Positions 11,243 to 22,648 of a DNA stretch of 64,000 nucleotides are shown one piece after another (the first letter of the stretch is position 1; every line of letters starts with the position of its first letter). The notes under the pieces were generated by a model. The model made no database searches. It saw nothing but the letters and a program-made list of their open reading frames with translations, and was not told where the DNA came from. A program made the translations under genes and the position numbers. Origin of the DNA: Aminobacter carboxidus (GTDB lineage Bacteria; Pseudomonadota; Alphaproteobacteria; Rhizobiales; Rhizobiaceae); assembly GCF_014863355.1 (NCBI RefSeq), contig NZ_JACZEP010000004.1, forward strand, positions 372,001 to 436,000, in the 5' to 3' direction.

Positions 11243-11896
11243 TTGTCTCTTCGACGCAGCATGGCCTTCATCACCGCCGTCGCCGCCTGGGCGGCACTTG
11301 GACTGCAGCTTGTCTTGCTGATTGGACAGATGACGGGCAACGGCGCGTCCGTCGTCGAGGCGGTGTGGCGGTTCTTCGGCTTCTTCACGATCATCATGAA
11401 CCTGATGGTGGCAGTGGTGGCCAGCGCGATGAGCCTAAAGCCATCGAGCGCAGTGGCCGGCCCTCGGCCGCGGCTGGTGACGGCGGCAGCGATCGTCTTC
11501 GGGGGCCTGGTCTATTCCGTGGCGCTAAGGGCGATCTGGCAGCCGACCGGCTGGCAGGCGGTTGCCGACCATGCACTGCACGACGCCACGCCGGTGCTGT
11601 TCTTCGTAACCTGGCTCGCCTGGGAGCATGGCGGGCTCAAATGGCGGGATGCGCTTTGGGCGGCAATACCGCCGCTGGCCTATTGCGCCTATGCATTTGC
11701 CAGGGGTGCTGCCGACGGCTGGTACGCCTACTGGTTTCTCAACCCCGAAGCGCTGAACATCAAGCAGCTGTCGGCCAGCATCGTGCTGCTGACTGCAGCC
11801 TTCCTCGTCATCGCAGTGACGCTGGTCGCGGTCGACCGCTTCTTGGCGCGCGGCCGCAGTGAGGCAGTGCGTCAGTCAGGCTCGCGCAGCCTGTAA
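11243..11896 (+). CDS. Pr6Pr family integral membrane protein
   Basis: Product of 217 residues from TTG 11243 behind GGGAAAG; ATG 11261 is an alternative. It has six hydrophobic segments spaced over the whole length, with conserved-looking motifs FFGFFTIIMNLMVAV in helix 2, LHDATPVLFFVTWL in helix 4 and YWFLNP before helix 6. This matches the Pr6Pr (FAR-17a/AIG1-like) group of bacterial membrane proteins. The function is unknown. Its last 25 bases overlap the end of kdpE on the opposite strand. Confidence 0.75.
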   Translation: MSLRRSMAFITAVAAWAALGLQLVLLIGQMTGNGASVVEAVWRFFGFFTIIMNLMVAVVASAMSLKPSSAVAGPRPRLVTAAAIVFGGLVYSVALRAIWQPTGWQAVADHALHDATPVLFFVTWLAWEHGGLKWRDALWAAIPPLAYCAYAFARGAADGWYAYWFLNPEALNIKQLSASIVLLTAAFLVIAVTLVAVDRFLARGRSEAVRQSGSRSL

Positions 11897-12564
11897 CCGA
11901 CGCCGGTTTCGGTGGTGATGTATTGCGGCTCGTCGGGGGTCTTTTCGATCTTCTGCCTGAGCTGGCGGACGTAGACGCGGAGATACTGCACGTCGGCCGA
12001 ACCGCCCCAAACATGCTCGAGCAGGAAACGGTGGGTCAGGACCTTGCCGGCGTGCTGCACCAGCACGCGCAGGATGTCGTATTCCTTGGGCGACAGCTTA
12101 ACTTCCTGGCCGCCCAGCCTGACGATGCGCTTGACCAGGTCGACCGACAGCTCGCCGGTCTGGAACACCGGCTTTTCGCCCTGCTGCTGCAGGCGGTGGC
12201 GAAGGGCTGTGCGGATGCGCGCGGCCAGCTCGTTCATGCCGAAGGGCTTTGAGACATAGTCGTCGGCGCCGAGTTCCAGCGCCTTGACGATGCCGGCCTC
12301 GTCGGTGCGGCTCGACAGGATGATGACAGGCACCTGGAGGCCCTCCTGCCGCCAAGCGGCAAGCAGGTCGTGGCCGCCGATGTCGGGCAGGCCGAGGTCG
12401 AGCAGGATCAGGTCAGGCTTCTCCGCCTTGACCATGACCATCGCTGGCTTGGCCGCCGGTGCCTCCGAAATGGCATAGCCTTGCGTCGATAGCCCGACAC
12501 GCAGCAGCTTGCGGATCGGCGGCTCGTCATCGACGATCAGGATCTTCACCGACGCGTTGGTCAT
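11872..12564 (-). CDS. kdpE: Two-component response regulator KdpE
   Basis: Product of 230 residues, OmpR/PhoB class. The receiver domain has VDDEPPIRK, the phospho-acceptor Asp in LILLDLGLPDIGG (about residue 54), and the Lys in YVSKPFGMNEL; the C-terminal winged helix ends in YLRVYVRQLRQKIE and TETGVGYRL. It activates the kdp operon under potassium limitation or osmotic stress after phosphorylation by KdpD. The ATG overlaps the kdpD stop (ATGA), so the two are translationally coupled. It is the last gene of the leftward kdp cluster. Confidence 0.95.
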   Translation of the reverse strand: MTNASVKILIVDDEPPIRKLLRVGLSTQGYAISEAPAAKPAMVMVKAEKPDLILLDLGLPDIGGHDLLAAWRQEGLQVPVIILSSRTDEAGIVKALELGADDYVSKPFGMNELAARIRTALRHRLQQQGEKPVFQTGELSVDLVKRIVRLGGQEVKLSPKEYDILRVLVQHAGKVLTHRFLLEHVWGGSADVQYLRVYVRQLRQKIEKTPDEPQYITTETGVGYRLREPD

Positions 12565-15344
12565 GCAATTCCGTCCAGGTTTGGTCCGTCGAGGTTTGGC
12601 CCACCAAGATTTGGTTCACCAAGATTTGGTTCGCCAAGATTTGGTTCGCCAAGATTTGGTCGCTCGGCCGGCACCGGCAAGGTGATGGTGAAGACCGCGC
12701 CGGGCCGGTCGGCCCGGTTGGAGGCAATGATGGTGCCGCCCATCGCCTCGACGAAACCGCGGCAGATCGACAGCCCAAGGCCGGTGCCGGCGCGGACATG
12801 GTCGCCCTTGCGGACACGGTAGAAGGTATCGAATACCCGTTCCAGATCGGCCTGCGGAATGCCCGGGCCTTCGTCCATGATCTGGATGGCCACCGAGGCA
12901 CCGTCGGCCCAGCCGCGGATACGGATCGTCGAGCCTTCAGGCGCGTATTTCGCGGCATTGTCGAGCAGGTTGAACAGCACCTGCTCGAACAGCACCGGGT
13001 CGAGCTTCAGCATCGGCAGGTCGGACGGCATGTCGAGCTCGGTCTTGTGGCTGGCGGTGATCTTTGCGGCGCGGCGTAGCGCCGAGCCGACGATGTCGCC
13101 GACATAATGCAGCGCCGAATTGGGCTCCATCGCGCCCGACTCGATCTTGGTCATGTCGAGCAGGTTGGCGATGAAGCGGTTGAGCCGTTCGGACTCGTCG
13201 AGCACCGTCGAGACCAGTTCCGCCCTGCCCTCTTCGGGCAACGACACACCGAACTCGCGCAAGGCGCCGGCCGCGCCCATGATGCTGGCGAGCGGGGTCT
13301 TGAGGTCATGCGAGATCGAGGTCAGCAGCGCCGAGCGCAACCTGTCGGCTTCGACGGCAAGCTTGGCACGGTCGACGTCGGCAACGAGCTGGATGCGCTC
13401 GATGGCGACAGCTGCCTGGTCGGCGAGTGCATCGAACAGGCGCTGCTGCTCGGGCGTCAGCAGCGGACCCTGGCGGTCGTTGTCGAGACCGACGACGCCG
13501 ACGGCCATTCGCCCGGTGCGCAGCGGCAGGTAAAGGCGCTTGGCGCCAGGCAGCGTGTCGGCACCACGACCGGCGGCGCGGTTGTGCTCCCAGGCCCACT
13601 TGGCGGCGGCGATGTCGGCATCGACAAGCGTGTCGTCGGGCGGATAGCCGGCCTTGACGGCGATGCTGCCGTCTTCCGGCAAGAGCAGCACGACGCGGAC
13701 CTTGAGCATCGAGGCTATCTGGAAGGCGGTCGCCCACAAGACATCGTCGAGCGTGCCGGTGCCGGCGAGCTTCTTGGAGAAGAGATAGAGGTCCTCGGTC
13801 ATCCGGGCGCGCTCGCGGGCGGCTGCGGCCTGGCGCTGGACGCGGCCGGTCAGGTTGGAGGCAATGACCGCGACAATGAGGAAAAACAGCAGCGCGACCA
13901 CGCTTTCAGGATCGGCGATGGTCAGCGTGTAGAGCGGCGGCAGAAAGAAGAAGTTGTAGGCAAACGCGCTGAGCAGCGAGGCAAACAGCGCCGGCCTCAA
14001 GCCAAGCGTGACCGCCGAACTCAACACCGCCATCAGAAAGACCAGCGCGATGTTGCGAACGTCGAGGAACTGCCGCAGCGCCATGCCGACGACAAGCGCC
14101 CCGACGACGTGCAGTGCCGAGGTCAGATAAGGCCAGGGATCGACGCGACGGCGCTGGGGCGCCGTCTTCACGCCTTGCGAGGCAAGTGCTGCGTCCGGAT
14201 CGGCACCTGATGTCACATGCACGCTGATGTTGCCGGCCTGGCGGATCAGGTCATGGGTGACCGAGCCCTCGAAATACTCGCGCCAACGCGACTTAACCGG
14301 CTTGCCGACGACGATGTGGGTGAAGTTATGCGTGCCGGCATGGCGGACTATGTCTTCGGCCACCGACTGGCCGGGAATGGTGATCGCCTCACCGCCAAGC
14401 TGCTCGGCCAGGCGCATGGTCGCGGCGAGCCGGTCCTTGTCGGCGTCGGGCAGATTGGCCGAGCGCGATGTCTCGACATGGAGTGCTGCCCATGGGCAAC
14501 GCAGGCGGTCGGCCTGGCGGCGGGCATAACGAACCAGCGAAGCGCCGCGCGGATGCTCGTCGACGGCGACAAGCACGCGGTCACCGGCCGCCCATGGTCC
14601 TTCGATGGCGTGGGCCTGCATGTGGGTAAGCAGCTGCTCGTCGACGCGCTGGGCGGTGCGGCGCAGCGCCAGCTCGCGCAGGGCGGTCAGGTTGCCGGGC
14701 GAAAAATAGTTCTCGATGGCGCGGCGCGCCGTGGTCGGCACGTAGACCTTGCCCTCATGCAGGCGCTTGATCAGGTCGTCTGGCGTGAGGTCGATGATCT
14801 CGACGTCGTCGGCGCGGTCGATGATGGAATCCGGCACCGTCTCGCGAACGGTAACGCGGGTGATCTGGGCGACGATGTCATTGAGGCTCTCGACATGCTG
14901 GATGTTGAGCGTGGTGTAGACGTCGATGCCCTGGGTCAGCAGTTCCTGGACGTCGAGATAACGCTTGGGATGGCGGCTGCCCGGCGCGTTGGTGTGGGCG
15001 AGCTCGTCGACGAGCGCGAGAGCGGGCCGGCGCGCGATGATGGCGTCGAGGTCCATCTCGTCGAGGGCGCGGCCCTTGTAGTCGACCGCCTTGCGCGGCA
15101 CGACCTCGAAGCCTTCGACCAATGCCTGGGTTTCGCGCCGGCCGTGGGTCTCGACGACGCCGATAACGACGTCGGTGCCGTCGGCGAGCCGGGCGCGGCC
15201 CGACATCAGCATCTCGTAAGTCTTGCCGACGCCGGGGGCAGCTCCGAGGAAGATCTTCAGACGGCCGCGTCCTTCGCGCTCGGCTGTCTCAAGCAGCGCG
15301 TCCGGCGAAGGCCTGCCTTCCTTGTCCCTGATATCGTCTGGCAT
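12561..15344 (-). CDS. kdpD: Sensor histidine kinase KdpD
   Basis: About 927 residues from ATG 15344 (MPDDIRDKEG). Domains in order are the KdpD domain with the Walker-A-like GAAPGVGKTYEML and ELAHTNAPGSRHPKRY; a universal-stress (USP) domain; four transmembrane helices around the DVRNIALVFLMAVL region; a GAF domain; a HisKA domain with SHDLKTPLASIMG; and a HATPase_c domain with LLDNAAKYAPEGS and GTGLGLSICRG. It senses potassium/turgor at the inner membrane and phosphorylates KdpE. Unusually, the C-terminus ends in about six pentapeptide repeats (NLGEP/NLGGP/NLDGP), encoded by 15-base DNA repeats at 12575-12664. Confidence 0.95.
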   Translation of the reverse strand: MPDDIRDKEGRPSPDALLETAEREGRGRLKIFLGAAPGVGKTYEMLMSGRARLADGTDVVIGVVETHGRRETQALVEGFEVVPRKAVDYKGRALDEMDLDAIIARRPALALVDELAHTNAPGSRHPKRYLDVQELLTQGIDVYTTLNIQHVESLNDIVAQITRVTVRETVPDSIIDRADDVEIIDLTPDDLIKRLHEGKVYVPTTARRAIENYFSPGNLTALRELALRRTAQRVDEQLLTHMQAHAIEGPWAAGDRVLVAVDEHPRGASLVRYARRQADRLRCPWAALHVETSRSANLPDADKDRLAATMRLAEQLGGEAITIPGQSVAEDIVRHAGTHNFTHIVVGKPVKSRWREYFEGSVTHDLIRQAGNISVHVTSGADPDAALASQGVKTAPQRRRVDPWPYLTSALHVVGALVVGMALRQFLDVRNIALVFLMAVLSSAVTLGLRPALFASLLSAFAYNFFFLPPLYTLTIADPESVVALLFFLIVAVIASNLTGRVQRQAAAARERARMTEDLYLFSKKLAGTGTLDDVLWATAFQIASMLKVRVVLLLPEDGSIAVKAGYPPDDTLVDADIAAAKWAWEHNRAAGRGADTLPGAKRLYLPLRTGRMAVGVVGLDNDRQGPLLTPEQQRLFDALADQAAVAIERIQLVADVDRAKLAVEADRLRSALLTSISHDLKTPLASIMGAAGALREFGVSLPEEGRAELVSTVLDESERLNRFIANLLDMTKIESGAMEPNSALHYVGDIVGSALRRAAKITASHKTELDMPSDLPMLKLDPVLFEQVLFNLLDNAAKYAPEGSTIRIRGWADGASVAIQIMDEGPGIPQADLERVFDTFYRVRKGDHVRAGTGLGLSICRGFVEAMGGTIIASNRADRPGAVFTITLPVPAERPNLGEPNLGEPNLGEPNLGGPNLDGPNLDGIA
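12575..12664. repeat. 15-bp tandem repeat inside the kdpD 3' end
   Basis: Six consecutive 15-base units, the inner ones reading CAAGATTTGGTTCGC and the outer ones diverged, encode the NLGEP-type pentapeptide tail of KdpD. The period equals five codons, so unit gain or loss keeps the frame. A short related array with the CCAAGATTC core lies in unrelated sequence at 36801-36846. Confidence 0.85.
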
Positions 15345-15399
15345 CTGTTCTTTACAGTCTGGCGCGCCGGAGTTCTGCTGGAACTCCGGCGCGACCTTG

Positions 15400-15969
15400 T
15401 CAGGGCGCAACCGCTGCGTCGAGGGCCAAATTCAGCTTGAGCACGTTGACCACCGGTTCGCCCATGAAGCCGAGTTCTCGCGCCTCGACATGGCTGTCGA
15501 CGAGCTTGCGGACGAAGGCTTCATCGGCACCGCGGGCCTTGGCGACGCGCGCCACCTGGAAGTAGGCGGCCTCGGGCGACAAATGGGGATCAAGGCCGCT
15601 GCCTGAAGCGGTGACCAGCTCCATCGGCACAGGCGCGCCGGGATCGCTCTGCTTGAGCGCGTCCGCCTCGGTCTTGATGCGGTCGATCAGCTTGGCGCTT
15701 GTCGGCCCGAGATTGGAGCCCGAGGAGGCGGCCGCATTGTAGCCGTCGCCGGCAGCCGAGGGACGGCCGTGGAAATAGCGCTCGCCGGTGAAGGCCTGAC
15801 CGATCCGCTCGGAGCCGATCACCGTGCCGTCCTTGACAATCAGGCTGCCATTGGCCTGGTGCGGGAACAGCGCTTGGGCGATGCCGGTCATGCCGAGCGG
15901 ATAGGCTAGGCCGGTGATAACGGTGAGTGCCGCGATCATGACGATGGCAGGTCTGAGTTGCTTCAACAT
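15400..15969 (-). CDS. kdpC: Potassium-transporting ATPase subunit C (KdpC)
   Basis: Product of 189 residues. One N-terminal transmembrane helix ([23 protein letters not shown] spans residues 9-31) is followed by a periplasmic domain with [36 protein letters not shown] and [24 protein letters not shown], the standard KdpC signatures. It stabilises the KdpFABC complex and helps couple ATP use to transport. It lies 12 bases after kdpB, and kdpD starts 55 bases further on. The length and motifs are normal. Confidence 0.96.
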   Translation of the reverse strand: MLKQLRPAIVMIAALTVITGLAYPLGMTGIAQALFPHQANGSLIVKDGTVIGSERIGQAFTGERYFHGRPSAAGDGYNAAASSGSNLGPTSAKLIDRIKTEADALKQSDPGAPVPMELVTASGSGLDPHLSPEAAYFQVARVAKARGADEAFVRKLVDSHVEARELGFMGEPVVNVLKLNLALDAAVAP

Positions 15970-15981
15970 GATTGATGTCCT

Positions 15982-18054
<2,073 letters not shown>

Positions 18055-18091
18055 GTGAGAGACTCCAGTCCTTTGGATTTGCGGCGCTGCA

Positions 18092-19795
18092 TCAGAACGT
18101 CTGGCCAACGATCATGGCGAGGTGCTCGACGATCGGGCCGACGGCGAGTGCCGGGAAGAAGGTCAGGCCGCCGACGATCAGGATAACGCCGGCGAGCAGG
18201 CCAACGAACAGCGGGCTGTCGGTCGGGAAGGTGCCGGCCGAGGCAGGAACCGTCTTCTTGGTGACCAGCGAACCGGCGATGGCCAGTGCCGGGATGATGA
18301 CCAGGAAGCGGCCCATCAGCATAGCGAGACCGATTGATATGTTGTACCAGGGCGTGTTGCCGGTGAGGCCGCCAAAGGCCGAGCCGTTGTTGGCGGCACC
18401 CGAGGTGTAGGCGTAGAGGATCTCGGAGAAGCCGTGCGGACCCGGCGTGCCAACCGACGCCACCGCGCTGGGGATCAACACGGCGATTGCCGTGAAACCG
18501 AGCATGGCGAGCGGCAGGCACAGGATGGCGAGAACGGCCATCTTGATCTCCTTGGCCTCGATCTTCTTGCCGAGATATTCGGGCGTGCGGCCGACCATCA
18601 GGCCGGCAACGAAGATGGCGATGACGACGAACATCAAGATGCCGTAGAAGCCGGCGCCGACGCCGCCGACGATGACTTCGCCGAGCTCCATGTTGATCAG
18701 CGGGATCATGCCGCCAAGGGCCGTGAACGAGCCGTGCATCGCGTTGACCGCGCCGCAGGAGGCAGCCGTGGTGACGACGGCGAAGAGCGACGAGAGCACA
18801 ATGCCGAAGCGGACTTCCTTGCCTTCCATGTTGCCGCCGTCGATGCCGAGCGCATGGACGAGCGGGTTACCGGCAGCCTCGGCCCAGTAGGTGATGGCGA
18901 CGCCGGCGACGAACAGGATGCCCATGGTGGCGAAGATCGCCCAGCCCTGGCGCTGGTTGCCGACCATGCGGCCGAAGACGTTTGTCAGGGCCGCGCCGAG
19001 CGCGAAGATCGATACCATCTGGATGAAATTGGAGATGGCGTCGGGGTTTTCGAATGGGTGCGCCGAGTTGGCGTTGAAGAAGCCGCCGCCATTGGTGCCG
19101 AGCATCTTGATCGCCAGTTGCGAGGCGACGGGGCCGACGGCGATTGTCTGCTGGGCGCCCTCGACAGTGGTCGCGGCCACGTAGGCGCCGATCGTCTGCG
19201 GCACGCCAAGCCAGACATAGGCAAGCGTCAGCACGACGCACAACGGCAGAAGCACGTAGAGCGTGGAGCGGGTCAGGTCGACCCAGAAATTGCCGATCGA
19301 CTTGCCCGAGGCGCGGGCAAAACCGCGGATCAGCGCCATGCCGATGGCGATGCCGGTGGCGGCGGAAACGAAGTTCTGCACCGTCAGACCGGCCATCTGC
19401 ACCAGGTAGGACATGGTGCTTTCGCCGCCGTAGTTCTGCCAGTTGGTGTTGGTGACAAAGCTGACGGCGGTGTTGAAGGAGAGCTCGGGCGGCACAGCAG
19501 TCATGGCTGCCGGGTTGAACGGCAGCGAACCCTGGAACCGCTGCATCGCATAAAGCAGCAGGAAGCCGGCGATGTTGAACGACAGCATGGCGGCGGCATA
19601 GCCGGTCCAGTGCTGGTCCTCGCGTTCGCTGGTACCGGCAAGCCGGTAGAGCACGCGCTCGACAGGACCGAGCACCGGCGACAGAAGCGTGCGCTCGCCG
19701 GTGAAGACGCGGGTCATGTAGCCGCCGAGCGGCTTCACGAGCAGAATGATGATCGCGCAGAACGCGGCGATCTGTATCCAGCCATTGATGGTCAT
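18092..19795 (-). CDS. kdpA: Potassium-transporting ATPase K+-binding subunit A (KdpA)
   Basis: Product of 567 residues, an SKT-superfamily channel-like subunit with ten hydrophobic helices. Selectivity-filter segments are visible, including [52 protein letters not shown] and [15 protein letters not shown], which are the four characteristic KdpA filter loops. It binds and conducts K+ in the inner-membrane KdpFABC pump. The start ATG at 19795 lies 31 bases after the kdpF stop. Intact and of normal length. Confidence 0.97.
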   Translation of the reverse strand: MTINGWIQIAAFCAIIILLVKPLGGYMTRVFTGERTLLSPVLGPVERVLYRLAGTSEREDQHWTGYAAAMLSFNIAGFLLLYAMQRFQGSLPFNPAAMTAVPPELSFNTAVSFVTNTNWQNYGGESTMSYLVQMAGLTVQNFVSAATGIAIGMALIRGFARASGKSIGNFWVDLTRSTLYVLLPLCVVLTLAYVWLGVPQTIGAYVAATTVEGAQQTIAVGPVASQLAIKMLGTNGGGFFNANSAHPFENPDAISNFIQMVSIFALGAALTNVFGRMVGNQRQGWAIFATMGILFVAGVAITYWAEAAGNPLVHALGIDGGNMEGKEVRFGIVLSSLFAVVTTAASCGAVNAMHGSFTALGGMIPLINMELGEVIVGGVGAGFYGILMFVVIAIFVAGLMVGRTPEYLGKKIEAKEIKMAVLAILCLPLAMLGFTAIAVLIPSAVASVGTPGPHGFSEILYAYTSGAANNGSAFGGLTGNTPWYNISIGLAMLMGRFLVIIPALAIAGSLVTKKTVPASAGTFPTDSPLFVGLLAGVILIVGGLTFFPALAVGPIVEHLAMIVGQTF

Positions 19796-19826
19796 TTGAG
19801 AAACTTTCCGTGCGAGCGCTGGACGG

Positions 19827-19916
19827 TCAGAACCGTTCGGGGCGGATGAGCGCGTAGGTCAGATAGGCAAGCAGGAACACGGTCACTGCGCCGCCGAGGA
19901 TGTATTCGAGCAACAT
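19827..19916 (-). CDS. kdpF: KdpF small membrane subunit
   Basis: Product of 29 residues from ATG 19916, with AAGGA seven bases upstream. It is one transmembrane helix ([18 protein letters not shown]) ending in RPERF, the typical KdpF tail. It binds between KdpA and KdpB and stabilises the pump. It is too short for standard gene callers but clear from position, ribosome site and the C-terminal motif. The 26-residue peptide gene at 19928-20008 ends 11 bases upstream. Confidence 0.9.
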   Translation of the reverse strand: MLLEYILGGAVTVFLLAYLTYALIRPERF

Positions 19917-19927
19917 TTGGCGTTCCT

Positions 19928-20008
19928 TCAGAGGATGTCGCAGGCTTTGACGTAGGCAAAGCACAAGGCGAAGAAGACGATGCCTATGGCGAGAACGAAG
20001 ATGTCCAT
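19928..20008 (-). CDS. 26-residue single-helix membrane peptide upstream of kdpF
   Basis: ATG 20008 has AGGAG about 11 bases upstream and opens a 26-codon frame ending TGA at 19930-19928. The product starts MDIFVLAIGIVFFALCFAYV and ends KACDIL: one hydrophobic helix followed by a short cytoplasmic tail with Lys, Cys and Asp. It overlaps nothing, is in the same direction as kdpF and its stop codon adjoins the kdpF ribosome site. Similar tiny helices ending in C-D/E-x-L are seen before kdpF/kdpA in other proteobacteria to my recollection, but I know of no assigned function. It may be an extra Kdp subunit or a leader peptide. Confidence 0.7.
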   Translation of the reverse strand: MDIFVLAIGIVFFALCFAYVKACDIL

Positions 20009-20189
20009 CTTCGAAGGCTCCTGTTCCGTTGAAACCTTGCACCGAGGGCGCAAAGACCATGGCCACGCGCCAAACGACGACGTCAGGCACGCTGACGACG
20101 TTGGCCGGGATCTGGATTTCGGAACGGAATATGGCCCCGGAGCGCATTAAGGTTCGAGAGAGCGGGGCAGGCAAAGAAATAGGAATTCC

Positions 20190-20228
20190 ATAAAGAAAAC
20201 GGCCCCAACGCGGGTGCATTGGGACCGT
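20190..20228 (-). terminator. Intrinsic terminator of the glutathione S-transferase gene
   Basis: On the minus strand the stem ACGGTCCCAA / TTGGGGCCGT (20228-20219 with 20208-20199, one G-U pair) is followed directly by TTTTCTTTAT. It lies about 60 bases after the GST stop and upstream of the kdp genes, so it should insulate kdp from GST transcription. The T-rich stretch after it may also belong to the kdp promoter. Confidence 0.7.
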
Positions 20229-20286
20229 CTGTCGTCAAATCTGTAACTGCCGTTTCAACGGCAGCGGCAGTTGCTCAAGCCAGAGA

Positions 20287-20892
20287 TCAAGCCAGGCCTT
20301 CGGCGCGCAGGGCCTTCTGCACGGCCGGGCGGGCGGCCACGGTGCCAAGATAACGCTGGATGTTGGCGAAGGAGCTGAGGTCGATGCCGACATGCTTGGC
20401 CCAGCCGAGGATCGTCCAGAGATAGGCATCAGCCGCGGTGAAGGCATCGCCCATCAGGTAGGCGCGGCCGTCGAGCTTGCCGTCGACATAGGCGAGCCGC
20501 CTAGCGAGCAGCTCGCGGTTGATTTCCTTGGTCGCCTCGGGCGTGTTGGGCTTGAAGAAGGCGCCGAAGACCTTGTGCAACTCGGTGGCGACGAAGGCCA
20601 GCCACTGCTGGACACGGTAGCGCGCCATGTCGCCGGGCTTGGGCATCAGCCCGCTCTCGGGCTTCTGGTCGGCGAGGTACTGCACCAGGACGGAGGACTC
20701 GGTCATCAGCTCGCCATCGCCGAGAACCAGCGCCGGCACGTAGCCGTTGGGGTTGGTGGCGAGGAAATCCTGCTGGGTTTCGGTGGTCTTGGTCTTGCCG
20801 TCGACCTTGACGAGCTCGAGGTCGATGCCGACCTCGTTGGCGACGATGTGCGGGGCCAGCGAGCAGGCGCCGGGCATGTAGAAAAGCTTCAT
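20287..20892 (-). CDS. Glutathione S-transferase (beta-class-like)
   Basis: Product of 201 residues. The N-terminal thioredoxin-like domain reads MKLFYMPGACSLAPHI, in which Cys10 and the SLAPHI helix are typical of bacterial beta-class GSTs. NPNGYVPALVL contains the cis-Pro, and LMTESSVLVQYLAD holds the glutathione-binding E-S pair. The C-terminal helical domain includes GDAFTAADAYLWTIL (N-capping box). It conjugates or reduces with glutathione in the cytoplasm. It is monocistronic with its own terminator at 20190-20228. Confidence 0.92.
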   Translation of the reverse strand: MKLFYMPGACSLAPHIVANEVGIDLELVKVDGKTKTTETQQDFLATNPNGYVPALVLGDGELMTESSVLVQYLADQKPESGLMPKPGDMARYRVQQWLAFVATELHKVFGAFFKPNTPEATKEINRELLARRLAYVDGKLDGRAYLMGDAFTAADAYLWTILGWAKHVGIDLSSFANIQRYLGTVAARPAVQKALRAEGLA

Positions 20893-21019
20893 TTCCTAGG
20901 GAACTCCAGATGGTGGGTAGCCCTCCCCTCGCATGCGCGGGCGACGGGTCCAAGCATCCATCCGGTGAACACTCTGTTGCCGCCGGCGCGGAACGAGTGG
21001 CGGCGAAGTCGCGACGAGA

Positions 21020-22237
21020 TCAGACCGTGACGGTCTTCAGGCGTTCGGCAATCAACTGGGCGAGGCGCTCGGCGACCTCTTCCTTGGGCAAATCAGGCCA
21101 TTCATCGACGCCTGATTTGCTGACGATCTTCACCCTGTTGCGGTCGCCGCCCATGACGCCGCCTTCATGGCTGACGTCGTTGGCAACGATGAAGTCGGCA
21201 CCCTTCTTGGCAAGCTTGGCCTGGGCATTCTTGAGCACGTCCTGCGTTTCGGCGGCGAAGCCGACGACCAGATACGGTCGCTTGGCGTGATGGCCGACGC
21301 CGGCGAGGATGTCGGGGTTCTCAACCATCTGCAGCGCCGGCGGCCCCTCACCCGCCACCTTCTTGATCTTCTCTTCAGCGGAGGCAGCGGTGCGCCAGTC
21401 GGCGACTGCGGCGACGAAGATGGCGGCATCGGCCGGCAGCAACTGCTCGACGGCGTCGCGCATCTCGCGCGCGCTCTCGACATGGATGGTCTTGACGCCG
21501 GCAGGATCGGCAATGGTGACCGGGCCGGAGACCAGGCGGACGTCGGCGCCGAGCCGGGCGAGCGAGGCGGCCAGGGCGTGGCCCTGCTTGCCCGACGAGC
21601 GGTTGGCGATGTAGCGCACCGGGTCGATGGGTTCGTGCGTCGGCCCCGAGGTGATGATGATCTTGCGGCCCGACAGCGGCTTCGGCCGCACGTCCAGCAG
21701 TTCCTCGATGGCACCGACGATCTGCAGTGGCTCGGCCATGCGGCCCTCGCCGGCCTCGTTGCTCTCGGCCATCTCGCCCTTCATCGGACCGATGAAATGG
21801 ACCCCGTCCTTTTCGAGCGTAGCGCGGTTGCGGCGCGTCGCCGGGTTGGCCCACATGCGCGGATTCATGGCCGGCGCGAACAGCACCTTCTTGTCGGTGG
21901 CGAGCAGCACGGCGGAAGCGAGATCGGAGGCATGGCCGTTGGCAAGCTTGGCCATCAGGTCGGCGGTAGCTGGCGCGACGACGATCAGGTCGGCCTCGCG
22001 CGCCAGCCTGATATGGCCGACATCCTGCTCGTCCTGGCGGTCGAAGAGATCGGTGAAGACATGGTCGGCGGTGAGCGCACCGACCGACAGCGGCGTGATG
22101 AACTCCTGTGCGGCTGTGGTCATAACCGCCCGAACCGAGGCGCCGCGCTCGCGCAGGCGGCGGATCAGGTCGAGCGACTTGTAGGCCGCGATGCCGCCAC
22201 CAATGATGAGCAGGATGCGCTTGCCGGAAAGGAACAT
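21020..22237 (-). CDS. coaBC: Bifunctional phosphopantothenoylcysteine decarboxylase / phosphopantothenate-cysteine ligase CoaBC
   Basis: Product of 405 residues from ATG 22237. The CoaC half shows GGGIAAYKSLDLIRRL, the FMN-binding PATADLMAKLANGHASDL and the PAMNPRMWANPATRRN active-site segment. The CoaB half begins at ITSGPTHEPIDPVRYIANRSSGKQG and contains AAVADW and FAAET. It carries out two successive steps of coenzyme A synthesis in the cytoplasm: joining cysteine to 4'-phosphopantothenate (CTP-dependent) and decarboxylating the product. It lies downstream of vapBC, 9 bases from the vapC stop. Confidence 0.97.
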   Translation of the reverse strand: MFLSGKRILLIIGGGIAAYKSLDLIRRLRERGASVRAVMTTAAQEFITPLSVGALTADHVFTDLFDRQDEQDVGHIRLAREADLIVVAPATADLMAKLANGHASDLASAVLLATDKKVLFAPAMNPRMWANPATRRNRATLEKDGVHFIGPMKGEMAESNEAGEGRMAEPLQIVGAIEELLDVRPKPLSGRKIIITSGPTHEPIDPVRYIANRSSGKQGHALAASLARLGADVRLVSGPVTIADPAGVKTIHVESAREMRDAVEQLLPADAAIFVAAVADWRTAASAEEKIKKVAGEGPPALQMVENPDILAGVGHHAKRPYLVVGFAAETQDVLKNAQAKLAKKGADFIVANDVSHEGGVMGGDRNRVKIVSKSGVDEWPDLPKEEVAERLAQLIAERLKTVTV

Positions 22238-22246
22238 GCTTGGCCC

Positions 22247-22648
22247 TCAGGCCGGCTTCAGCGCCGGCTCGATGTCGGTATGGATGAAATCGTCGCCCTT
22301 GAAAAGCAGCGGCAGCCGGCGAGATTTGGCGAGCGCGTAGGCGAAGCAGTCGCCGAAATTGAGATTAGCGGCGTGGCCAGAACCGCGCCCAAACCGTCGA
22401 TGCGCATCGACGGCAGCGTCGGCCAGGCCGCGATCGAACGCGACGACATCAAACTGAAGCGCCTGCGCCAGCCGCTGCAGACGATCCAGTCCTTCAGCAC
22501 CAAGCCGGCTCGAGACGACGATACCTGTTTCCGCCCATGTCGGCGCGCACACCAGTACCGGCTCGCTCTGCATGCGCCGGGCCAATGCCTCAGCCTCTGG
22601 CTCGGCCGCCAGAAATGCGAAAATGGCGGAGGTGTCGACAACGATCAT
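22247..22648 (-). CDS. vapC: VapC-family PIN-domain ribonuclease toxin
   Basis: Product of 133 residues with the PIN-domain acidic quartet: MIVVDTSAIFAF (Asp5), PTWAETGIVV (Glu41), NFGDCFAYALA (Asp near residue 100) and LLFKGDDF (Asp near 118). VapC toxins are Mg2+-dependent RNases that cut specific tRNAs or rRNA and are held inactive by VapB. The start ATG overlaps the vapB stop by 4 bases. All catalytic positions are present, so the toxin should be active. Confidence 0.92.
   Translation of the reverse strand: MIVVDTSAIFAFLAAEPEAEALARRMQSEPVLVCAPTWAETGIVVSSRLGAEGLDRLQRLAQALQFDVVAFDRGLADAAVDAHRRFGRGSGHAANLNFGDCFAYALAKSRRLPLLFKGDDFIHTDIEPALKPA

Noticed and set aside
18434-19849. 471-codon open frame on the plus strand
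   Set aside because: It is exactly antisense to kdpA, whose protein is intact and recognisable; the product is compositionally biased (His/Asp/Arg-rich) and matches nothing. High GC makes long antisense frames common.
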